Both the position numbers and the translations under genes were made by a program. Shown piece after piece: positions 1 to 4,379 of a stretch of DNA of 5,611 nt (position 1 is its first letter; each line of letters starts with the position of its first letter). The notes beneath the pieces are model-generated. The model saw only the letters and a program-made list of their open reading frames with translations, was not told the DNA's origin and searched no databases. The stretch is from Microcaldota archaeon. GTDB taxonomy: Archaea > Micrarchaeota > Micrarchaeia > Micrarchaeales > Micrarchaeaceae. The stretch lies in contig JAJYTM010000039.1 of the NCBI GenBank assembly GCA_021793035.1, forward strand, positions 1-5,611, read 5' to 3'.

Positions 1-478
1 CACACTGCAGCCTGGGCAGGCCGTAACGGAGCTGAAGCAGGCAGGCATAGACGTTCAGATACAGAAGGGAAAGGTCGTAATAGGCAAGGACAAGACGGTT
101 AAGGAGGGAGAGGTCATAACTACGGGCCTTTCGAAGGCGCTGCACACCCTTGGCATAAAGCCAATAGTGGCGAGCATAACCCCGTCGGTGATATTCTCGG
201 ACGGCATGCTGTTCACGCAGAAGGCGCTCAGCATAACCCCGGAAGGGCTGAGCAGGGACATCGCCAAGGCGCTGGGAGAAGCGATAGCGATAAGCTATGC
301 GGCGAACATAGTCAACAGCTTTACAATAAAGAGCATGCTGCTCAAGGCATACGGCAGCGCGATGCACCTTGGCATAGAGTACAGGCTGTACGACAAGGGC
401 ATAGTCGAGAAGCTGCTCGGCGCAGCTGCGCTCCAGGCTGCGAGCCTGAATGCGGGCGCTGGAAATGATAACGCTTAA
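1..478 (+). CDS. rpl10: Large ribosomal subunit protein L10 (archaeal P0, stalk base), C-terminal part
   Basis: The gene is cut by the window edge; reading from base 2 gives 158 codons before TAA at 476-478. L10 anchors the L12 dimers of the ribosomal stalk to 23S rRNA and helps recruit translation GTPases. The N-terminal rRNA-binding domain lies outside the window. What is seen: the insertion domain typical of archaeal/eukaryotic P0 (fragment residues about 3-80, with LQPGQAVTELKQAGI, GKVVIGKDKTVKEGEVI and LGIKPI), then the helical spine that binds L12 dimers (about 82-150: helix 82-104, helix 109-129, and a shorter third segment 134-150). The protein stops at ...NAGAGNDNA. It lacks the long acidic linker and the C-terminal GLxxLFG-type tail that archaeal P0 normally shares with L12. 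L12 follows directly, so the two are almost certainly co-transcribed. Family assignment is firm; how many L12 dimers bind is inference. Confidence 0.93.
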   Translation, partial: TLQPGQAVTELKQAGIDVQIQKGKVVIGKDKTVKEGEVITTGLSKALHTLGIKPIVASITPSVIFSDGMLFTQKALSITPEGLSRDIAKALGEAIAISYAANIVNSFTIKSMLLKAYGSAMHLGIEYRLYDKGIVEKLLGAAALQAASLNAGAGNDNA

Positions 479-484
479 AGGTGA
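479..484 (+). promoter_or_regulatory. Shine-Dalgarno of rpl12
   Basis: AGGTGA immediately follows the L10 TAA (476-478) and lies five bases before ATG 490. It decides the start: the GTG at 481-483 is part of this site rather than an initiation codon. Confidence 0.85.
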
Positions 485-489
485 AAGAT

Positions 490-792
490 ATGGAATATGT
501 ATATGCAGCACTGTTGCTTGACGCAGCAGGAAAAGAGATAAACGAGCAGAACATCCTCGAAGTGATAAAGGCTGCCGGAATGAGCCCGGACGAGGCGCAG
601 GCAAAGGCCATAGTCTCTTCCTTGAAAGGAGTCAACATAAAGGAAGTGATAAAGAACGCCCAGAGCGTGCAGGCGGCAGCACCGCAGCAGGCAGCGGCAG
701 CACCGGGCAAGGCGGAGAAGAAGGAGGAAAAGAAAGAGGATAAGAAGAGCGAGGAGGAAGCGGCAGGAGGATTGGCTGGGCTTTTCGGCTGA
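490..792 (+). CDS. rpl12: Large ribosomal subunit protein L12 (archaeal P1)
   Basis: A 100-aa stalk protein that binds the L10 spine as dimers and uses its C-terminal tail to capture elongation and initiation factors. The N-terminus MEYVYAALLL and the following helices (residues 1-58) form the dimerisation and L10-binding domain. An Ala/Gln/Pro hinge (about 60-72), a Lys/Glu-rich charged linker (73-92) and the conserved end GGLAGLFG follow. ATG at 490 is chosen over GTG at 481 because the GTG lies inside the Shine-Dalgarno AGGTGA (479-484), five bases before the ATG. The protein then begins exactly as archaeal P1 proteins do. The Shine-Dalgarno starts at the last base region of the L10 stop, which suggests translational coupling. 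In this genome the factor-binding tail is present on L12 but absent from L10. Confidence 0.96.
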   Translation: MEYVYAALLLDAAGKEINEQNILEVIKAAGMSPDEAQAKAIVSSLKGVNIKEVIKNAQSVQAAAPQQAAAAPGKAEKKEEKKEDKKSEEEAAGGLAGLFG

Positions 793-817
793 GCAGCTGA
801 GCGTCGCGCATAGCAGG

Positions 818-830
818 TATTTGTATTTGC
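818..830 (+). terminator. Possible weak T-rich terminator after rpl12
   Basis: Two short T-rich stretches (TATTTGTATTTGC region) lie about 28 bases past the L12 stop and before the next promoter. No convincing hairpin is present. Archaeal transcription can stop at U-rich tracts alone, so this is a plausible but weak end point for the L10-L12 message. Confidence 0.3.
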
Positions 831-850
831 ATCTACTTCGCGCACGCATA

Positions 851-858
851 GTTTTAAA
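851..858 (+). promoter_or_regulatory. TATA box of the ferredoxin gene
   Basis: GTTTTAAA is centred near 855. A start about 25 bases downstream would fall near 880, leaving a leader of about 12 bases before ATG 893. That leader contains CGTGAT (884-889), an imperfect version of the GGTG Shine-Dalgarno used by neighbouring genes, with GTG ending five bases before the ATG. Confidence 0.55.
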
Positions 859-892
859 GCCTTAAGGCAGTATAGTTTTATGACGTGATTAG

Positions 893-1267
893 ATGGATGT
901 ATATGTTGACAAGACGAAGTGCACCGGATGCCAGCACTGCTTCGATGTGTGCCCGGTCGCGGTGTTCCAGATGAAGGGCAGGGGAACCCCCGACAATCCC
1001 GATGCAGAAAGTGCGAATTCCGATACTGCACCTGAAGAGATGAAGTGGAAGGGAGTAACGGACAAGGCAGTATACGACAAGTGGGCGAGCGTGCAGGACG
1101 GCCACAAGCATTTCGCCAAGGACAACGATGGCACGAGCGGCGGCATATCCGTTGGTGTAAACGGCTCGGCATGCATACTCTGCCAGGCGTGCCTCATAGA
1201 GTGCGAAGGGGAATGCATACACATAACTGATGATACTGGAGCCAAGTACCAGTCGATATACAAGTGA
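893..1267 (+). CDS. Ferredoxin-type protein with two [4Fe-4S] motifs and a long central insertion
   Basis: A 124-aa soluble, acidic electron carrier. It has two complete CxxCxxCxxxC motifs: C10, C13, C16, C20 followed by the usual Pro21, and C94, C97, C100, C104. In dicluster ferredoxins each cluster takes three Cys from one motif and one from the other, so two [4Fe-4S] clusters are expected. Oddities: 73 residues separate the motifs, far more than in ordinary dicluster ferredoxins. The insertion (about 27-88) is rich in Asp, Glu, Lys and Gly, includes H71 and H73, and ends in a Gly-rich stretch. After C104 the usual Pro is replaced by E-G-E, and a ninth Cys (C108) follows. The gene has its own promoter and a strong terminator, so it appears monocistronic. 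The partner enzyme is unknown; in archaea such proteins commonly serve 2-oxoacid:ferredoxin oxidoreductases, which is inference here. Confidence 0.9.
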   Translation: MDVYVDKTKCTGCQHCFDVCPVAVFQMKGRGTPDNPDAESANSDTAPEEMKWKGVTDKAVYDKWASVQDGHKHFAKDNDGTSGGISVGVNGSACILCQACLIECEGECIHITDDTGAKYQSIYK

Positions 1268-1325
1268 AAGCGGTTCCATATCTTTCACCGCTTTTCACTT
1301 TTCTTCTTCTATTTCTCTTTTCTTT
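1264..1325 (+). terminator. Hairpin plus T-rich terminator of the ferredoxin gene
   Basis: AAAGCGGT (1267-1274) pairs perfectly with ACCGCTTT (1287-1294) across a 12-base loop. The pairing extends outward through GTGA/TCAC with one bulged base (1264-1298). A long pyrimidine, T-rich tract follows (about 1299-1325). The stem overlaps the ferredoxin stop codon (1265-1267). Confidence 0.8.
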
Positions 1326-1388
1326 GCTATATTAATCCGCATTGCCGGCATCATAGCCTCACGGCAGAATCGGCCAGTTTAGGTAAGC

Positions 1389-1396
1389 TTTTTATA
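1389..1396 (+). promoter_or_regulatory. TATA box, probably giving a leaderless transcript
   Basis: TTTTTATA is centred near 1393. The expected transcription start, about 25 bases downstream, coincides with ATG 1419. No GGTG-type Shine-Dalgarno is correctly placed: the only AGGT (1405-1408) sits ten bases before the ATG. This gene is therefore probably leaderless, unlike its neighbours. Confidence 0.6.
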
Positions 1397-1418
1397 CTTC
1401 ATATAGGTTATCAATAAT

Positions 1419-2042
1419 ATGGAAAGCACGGATGCACCAGGCAGAGAGAATGAAATTGAGAGCCTGCGCGATTCCCTAGATAGTTATGTGCGCCTCAGTA
1501 ACATATATCTGCTGATTATTTCAAAATACAAGGATTACATAGAGGAGAAGGAGGCGCTGTCTGTTGCCGAACTGCCCACGCTTGTAACGCCCAAGGCTGC
1601 CATGGTGGCGAGAAAAGCCGCAGACATAAAAAGCGAATTCGACAACTATGACTATGATGCCAATTTCTATGATGCTGGCATGAAGGCCTTCGACTTCGTT
1701 TCGAAAGGCATTGGGAGCACCGCATTGCCCATAGAATTCTGGCTTATGCCTGAAGAGACGCTGCGCTTCATGCTGGGCGACGTGACCGACAAGAGCATAC
1801 TGCTTTGCAGCATTCTGATAGCCTTGGGGAATCCTTCCTCAAAAGTGGTGGTAGTATCCAGGGACAGCATGCGCAGCATATACGTGTATTACGAGTTCGG
1901 CGGATCCGTAGTCATGATGGACGTAGAGAACGGCAAAGTAGAGAAGTTTGGCAATAAGGACGATATGCTCAAGGCATTCAGCCTTGATGATGAATCAGCT
2001 GCATACGAATTCAACGACCAGATGTACGTCGATATAAGCTAA
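1419..2042 (+). CDS. Transglutaminase-like-fold protein with degenerate catalytic residues (putative)
   Basis: A 207-aa protein with no signal peptide or obvious membrane segment, likely cytosolic. Residues about 9-75 are predicted helical and charged. The recognisable part is 103-175: P-E-E-T-L (111-115), G-D-V-T-D-K (120-125), S-I-L-L-C-S-I-L-I-A-L-G (126-137), then two beta-like stretches ending in V-M-M-D (165-168). This matches the layout of transglutaminase-like proteins, where GDCxDKA...LL.ALG carries the nucleophilic Cys, followed by HAWVE and the Asp of LDP. Here the Cys position is V122, the His position falls on about S153 (SIYV for HAWV), and only D168 is kept. If the fold is right, the protein is non-catalytic and perhaps a binding or scaffold protein. 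C130 is in the following helix, not at the catalytic site. The coding call is firm; the fold is by-eye inference. Confidence 0.8.
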   Translation: MESTDAPGRENEIESLRDSLDSYVRLSNIYLLIISKYKDYIEEKEALSVAELPTLVTPKAAMVARKAADIKSEFDNYDYDANFYDAGMKAFDFVSKGIGSTALPIEFWLMPEETLRFMLGDVTDKSILLCSILIALGNPSSKVVVVSRDSMRSIYVYYEFGGSVVMMDVENGKVEKFGNKDDMLKAFSLDDESAAYEFNDQMYVDIS

Positions 2043-2088
2043 CGGCCTGGCAGATACGGCCTAGGCATTGGCATGCATATATGAATAG

Positions 2089-2136
2089 GTAAGAAGAAAG
2101 AAAAAGAGAAGAAGTGAGGTGGGGTTCACTTCTTCT
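2089..2136 (-). terminator. Strong hairpin terminator, minus strand; may also end the plus-strand gene
   Basis: AGAAGAAGTGA (2107-2117) pairs perfectly with TCACTTCTTCT (2126-2136): 11 bp with an 8-base loop. On the minus strand it is followed by a T-rich tract (2106 down to 2089). On the plus strand the following bases (2137-2148) are only moderately T-rich, so it mainly serves the minus-strand mini-unit. It may also act as a convergent terminator for the gene ending at 2042. Confidence 0.75.
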
Positions 2137-2176
2137 TGGCTTTGTTGGATATCCCATCGCAATATCCTTCAGCCAT
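2126..2176 (-). CDS. Possible 16-aa micropeptide (or part of a small RNA)
   Basis: The minus-strand ORF reads MAEGYCDGISNKAKKK. Support is contextual. A TTTATAAA box (2218-2225) predicts a transcription start near 2197-2202. GGTG (2185-2182) lies five bases before the ATG, the same spacing as in recognised genes here. The stop codon runs straight into a hairpin plus T-rich terminator (2136 to 2089). The RNA is also structured: GGATAT/ATATCC (2147-2152 with 2162-2167) forms a 6-bp stem with a 9-base loop inside the ORF. The product could therefore be a small non-coding RNA instead. The YC pair near the N-terminus recalls small archaeal zinc-ribbon proteins, but no second Cys pair follows, so that is not claimed. 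Function unknown. Confidence 0.4.
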   Translation of the reverse strand: MAEGYCDGISNKAKKK

Positions 2177-2217
2177 TGCTGCACCGCCAAGATATGTTTA
2201 ACGTATCAATAGATAAA

Positions 2218-2225
2218 TTTATAAA
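2218..2225 (-). promoter_or_regulatory. Palindromic TATA box TTTATAAA for the mini-unit
   Basis: TTTATAAA reads the same on both strands. On the minus strand it is well placed for a start near 2200, about 20-25 bases before the 16-codon ORF. Because it is symmetric it could also fire on the plus strand near 2246, toward the antisense of the symporter's 3' end. AACGT (2200-2204) and ACGTT (2225-2229) form a loose inverted repeat around it. Confidence 0.5.
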
Positions 2226-2299
2226 CGTTGCTCACTTCCGCTATTTGCACATTATACACTATATGACGGCAAAACAAAAGCAAGAATGGCAGGATACTG

Positions 2300-2324
2300 A
2301 AAAAGAGGGTGGCAAAGCCCTCCC
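2300..2324 (-). terminator. Terminator of the symporter operon
   Basis: On the minus strand GAGGG (2322-2318) and CCCTC (2309-2305) form a short G/C-rich hairpin immediately followed by TTTTTC (2304-2299). It lies about 28 bases past the symporter stop, well placed to end the DUF3311-symporter message. Confidence 0.75.
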
Positions 2325-2349
2325 AAAAGCGCGTTGCTTGGTTGTTCTG

Positions 2350-3858
2350 TCATACGTTTTTCGTTGCCTGCAGGAAGCTCTTCGATGCCTTCCCTGGTGC
2401 TATGGCGCTCCATACTACTACGATAAGCAGGTTAACTGCAAGCGCTATCGCACCTATGAATATCACGCCGAACGGGCTTGATATCAGGGACTTGGTAAGC
2501 AAGCCGTAGTTGTTCACGTATTCCAGCAGGCTTATGCCGGTTATTATGCCAGCGGCCCAGCCTGTCATTATGGAATACTTGTTGAGCTTGTCGGTGAACA
2601 GCGCTATGAATACTGCAGGAAGGGTTTGAAGTATTATGATGCCGCCAAGAAGCTGCAGCTGTATCGAATACGTAGCAGGCACTGCGAATACGAAACCCAG
2701 AGCCACGAATTCGAATATCACGGCAATCCATTTTGCCGACCTGGTCTCGTTGCGTGGTGTCATCTTTGGCTTTATCTCCTTGATTATGTTCCTGGTGAGC
2801 AGGTTAGCCACAGCTATCGCCATTATTGCTGCTGGAACCAGTCCTCCTATGAATATGCCCAGGAAGGCAAAGCCGGTGAACCATCCAGGCATCGTTGATG
2901 CTATTAAAGTAGGCACTACCAGCACGCCGCGGCTTGCTGCAGGAATAGAATGCAGGTACGTCATCGCGGAAGGCACTGCATATACCATCACACCGAACAG
3001 CACTATGAATGCAAGCCCTATGGCATATATGGGCAGAAGCGCCTGGCTTCTCCTCAGTTTCTTGTCGTCCTGAGCGCTAAGGCTGCCGTTTATCGCGTGA
3101 GGATATAGATACAGCGCGAAGGCGCTCATCACGAACAGGCTTATGTAAGCAGTACTATATGCAGGCGGCAGGGTAACATACGTTGGCACCGCTGCGAAAG
3201 ATTTGCCGAAGCCGCCTACTGCAAAAGTCACCGCCAGTATGACCACTATAACAGTAGTGAATATCAGTATGTCCTTGAAAACCGCTGTCAATGTCACGCC
3301 CCTCAATCCTGCGAAGTATGTGAACCCTGCAATTGCGAGGAATGCGAGTATTAATGCTACGTCGCTTACTAGGGCGAAGTTTGCAACTCCGGCAAGCATG
3401 GCAGAAAGTATGGCTTGCATTCCGACCACCTGCAATGCGATGTATGGAAGCTCTGCAACTATGCCAGTGACTGCTATTATTATTGCAAGGTTCCTGCTGT
3501 TGAACTTGTCCTTCACGAAGTCGGCTGCAGTGACATAGCCTCTTTTCTTGGCGTATCTCCACAGCCTAGGCATCGTCAGCATGGCTATGGCGAAAGTTAT
3601 TGATACGTAAGGCACTGCAAAGTAGTAGAGGGAGCCGACGGCGAACATGCTCGACGGCACAGCTATGAATGTATACGCTGTGAATAGGTCAGCACCTACG
3701 AGGAACCAGACGAGTGCGGTACCCATCCTCCTTCCACCAAGGCCCCATTCCTCTATCTTTGACAAGTCGCCTTTCCTGAACAGCCTGCCCAAGAAGCCAA
3801 TCACTATGAATACTATGAACAGGGTTACGAAAACCAAAAATGTGAGTTCGTTTATCAT
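2350..3858 (-). CDS. Sodium:solute symporter (SSS) family permease, monocarboxylate (MctP-like) type
   Basis: A 502-aa integral membrane protein with about 13 hydrophobic helices, the usual size for the SSS family (LeuT fold). The stretch 39-64 (GLGGRRMG, then WFLVGADLFTAYTF) and 96-115 (MPRLW, RGYVTAADFV) are hallmarks of the MctP-like branch. In Rhizobium that branch imports lactate, pyruvate and similar monocarboxylates. Its small DUF3311 partner is encoded just upstream, a known pairing for this branch. TM8 reads G-G-L-V341-P342-A-A, where classical sodium symporters such as vSGLT carry Ser-Thr/Ser-Ser ligands of the Na2 site. Coupling to sodium is therefore doubtful and protons are possible. 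ATG 3858 is preceded by AGGTG with a five-base spacer. That Shine-Dalgarno overlaps the TAG stop of DUF3311, so translation is probably coupled. Substrate is inferred, not shown. Confidence 0.92.
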   Translation of the reverse strand: MINELTFLVFVTLFIVFIVIGFLGRLFRKGDLSKIEEWGLGGRRMGTALVWFLVGADLFTAYTFIAVPSSMFAVGSLYYFAVPYVSITFAIAMLTMPRLWRYAKKRGYVTAADFVKDKFNSRNLAIIIAVTGIVAELPYIALQVVGMQAILSAMLAGVANFALVSDVALILAFLAIAGFTYFAGLRGVTLTAVFKDILIFTTVIVVILAVTFAVGGFGKSFAAVPTYVTLPPAYSTAYISLFVMSAFALYLYPHAINGSLSAQDDKKLRRSQALLPIYAIGLAFIVLFGVMVYAVPSAMTYLHSIPAASRGVLVVPTLIASTMPGWFTGFAFLGIFIGGLVPAAIMAIAVANLLTRNIIKEIKPKMTPRNETRSAKWIAVIFEFVALGFVFAVPATYSIQLQLLGGIIILQTLPAVFIALFTDKLNKYSIMTGWAAGIITGISLLEYVNNYGLLTKSLISSPFGVIFIGAIALAVNLLIVVVWSAIAPGKASKSFLQATKNV

Positions 3859-3863
3859 TCAAA

Positions 3864-3868
3864 CACCT
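3864..3868 (-). promoter_or_regulatory. Shine-Dalgarno of the symporter, overlapping the upstream stop
   Basis: AGGTG (3868-3864 on the minus strand) shares its AG with the TAG stop of the DUF3311 gene (3869-3867) and ends five bases before ATG 3858. This is the same stop/Shine-Dalgarno overlap seen between rpl10 and rpl12. Confidence 0.8.
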
Positions 3869-4091
3869 ATCTTGAGGATCTGCGCCCTTTCGCCTTCTTG
3901 CGGCCGCTATCTATCAGAACCGCGGCTATGTAAAATAGCACACCGGATATAGGAAGCCATATTATCTGGTACCAGTAAAAGAACGGCAGTCCGTATACTT
4001 CTGGGAATTTCGTATTGTACAGCGGCAGAGCCAGATACGCTATGAATGGTATTATTATCAGTATCGCAGCAACAACCTTCTTGCTCTCCAT
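3867..4091 (-). CDS. DUF3311 small membrane protein, partner of the symporter
   Basis: A 74-aa protein with two hydrophobic helices (about residues 6-24 and 39-60), a conserved-looking centre Y-G-L-P-F-F-Y-W-Y-Q-I-I-W-L-P (33-47) and a basic C-terminal tail (64-74, KKAKGRR). The GLPFFYWYQ motif and two-helix layout match the DUF3311 family. Family members are typically encoded immediately before MctP-type SSS permeases and are thought to be accessory subunits; their biochemical role is not established. The start ATG 4091 is preceded by GAGGTG (4102-4097) with a five-base spacer. The gene is first in a two-gene operon, eight bases before the symporter, with a TATA box at 4124-4131. The basic tail suggests a cytoplasmic C-terminus. 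Confidence 0.88.
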   Translation of the reverse strand: MESKKVVAAILIIIPFIAYLALPLYNTKFPEVYGLPFFYWYQIIWLPISGVLFYIAAVLIDSGRKKAKGRRSSR

Positions 4092-4115
4092 CCTCGCACC
4101 TCGCTTTTAATAAAC

Positions 4116-4140
4116 TGACAACATTTATAAAGCTTTGTCA
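4116..4140. promoter_or_regulatory. Candidate operator: inverted repeat bracketing the TATA box
   Basis: TGACAA (4116-4121) and TTGTCA (4135-4140) are a perfect 6-bp inverted repeat separated by 13 bases that contain the TATA box. A further TGAC half-site lies at 4146-4149, forming GTCA-N5-TGAC with 4137-4140. A protein bound to this dyad would block TBP/TFB, so repression of the transporter operon is plausible. A chance repeat of this length cannot be excluded. Confidence 0.4.
4124..4131 (-). promoter_or_regulatory. TATA box of the DUF3311-symporter operon
   Basis: A palindromic TTTATAAA. A start about 25 bases downstream on the minus strand falls near 4102, exactly at the beginning of GAGGTG (4102-4097), giving a minimal leader of about 11 bases. 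Confidence 0.7.
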
Positions 4141-4185
4141 TGTTTTGACCGGGCACAGCAGGGGCTGGGGGCAGCTTGCATTAGT

Positions 4186-4209
4186 AAAAGAAGAATCATG
4201 CCAGAGCAT
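4186..4209 (-). terminator. Weak terminator after the Lys-rich small gene
   Basis: On the minus strand ATGC-TCTG-GCAT (4209-4198) forms a 4-bp hairpin, followed by TTCTTCTTTT (4195-4186). The hairpin is short; the T-rich tract is the better evidence. Confidence 0.4.
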
Positions 4210-4326
4210 TCATTTTCTTTTCTGGGCCTTGAGGAGCTTTCTGCTCGCTTTTTTCAGCTTCTTCATCTTCTGCTTCCTGTATGCCTTGCCTATTTTCCTG
4301 TTTGATTTCTTCACTGTCTTCTGCAT
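4210..4326 (-). CDS. Small Lys/Arg-rich protein, 38 aa (unrecognised)
   Basis: The predicted protein begins MQKTVKKSNRKIGKAYRKQ and ends in KLLKAQKRK. Of 38 residues, 15 are Lys and 4 are Arg, with no Asp or Glu and no Cys, so it is extremely basic and probably binds nucleic acid. Its size and charge recall tiny ribosomal proteins such as eL41, but I see no sequence match and do not claim one. Two tandem ATGs exist (4329 and 4326). The second is chosen because GGTG (4336-4333) lies six bases before it, as for rpl12, but only three before the first. The gene lies 53 bases downstream of hsp20 on the same strand. It could be co-transcribed with hsp20 or use a TATA-like CTATATGG (4374-4367). A weak T-rich terminator follows. 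The continuous Lys codons and good Shine-Dalgarno favour a real gene. Confidence 0.6.
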   Translation of the reverse strand: MQKTVKKSNRKIGKAYRKQKMKKLKKASRKLLKAQKRK

Positions 4327-4366
4327 CATTAACACCGTTTATTACAATGAGCGTTCAAAGGATAAA

Positions 4367-4374
4367 CCATATAG
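4367..4374 (-). promoter_or_regulatory. Possible TATA box of the Lys-rich small gene
   Basis: CTATATGG on the minus strand would set a start near 4345, about 19 bases before the chosen ATG (4326). It lies just beyond the hsp20 stop (4380-4382). The match is weaker than the other TATA boxes here, and read-through from hsp20 is an alternative. Confidence 0.3.
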
Positions 4375-4379
4375 AGCAT

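Larger units (their letters stand above)
2043..2349. other. Convergent intergenic region with a minus-strand mini-unit
   Basis: About 307 bases lie between the plus-strand transglutaminase-like gene and the 3' end of the minus-strand symporter. It contains, right to left, the symporter terminator (2300-2324), a palindromic TATA box (2218-2225), a 16-codon minus-strand ORF (2176-2126) and a hairpin terminator (2107-2136). Bases 2043-2088 and 2226-2299 show nothing I can assign. Confidence 0.7.

Noticed and set aside
481..489. GTG start for rpl12 three codons upstream
   Set aside because: The GTG is inside the AGGTGA Shine-Dalgarno, and the family N-terminus begins at MEYVYAALLL (ATG 490).
786..850. 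Short direct repeats (GCTGAGC and TCGCGCA) after rpl12
   Set aside because: Two imperfect copies of 7 bases each, with no regular spacing or array; no CRISPR or other repeat structure.
342..1288. Long minus-strand open frames opposite rpl10, rpl12 and the ferredoxin
   Set aside because: They are Ser/Cys/Arg- or Leu-rich shadows of clearly conserved genes and have no promoter or ribosome-binding site.
1340..1375. TGCCG...CGGCA inverted repeat before the 207-aa gene
   Set aside because: Only 5 bp with a 14-base loop, away from the TATA box; likely chance.
2263..2481. Plus-strand ORF beginning MTAKQKQEWQ, with an open frame running from 2119
   Set aside because: It runs antisense through the symporter terminator and coding end, has no Shine-Dalgarno at its ATG, and its later part has the composition of a shadow frame.
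2636..3952. Plus-strand open frames opposite the symporter
   Set aside because: They are shadows of a membrane-protein gene with a full family match, and their composition mirrors its codons.
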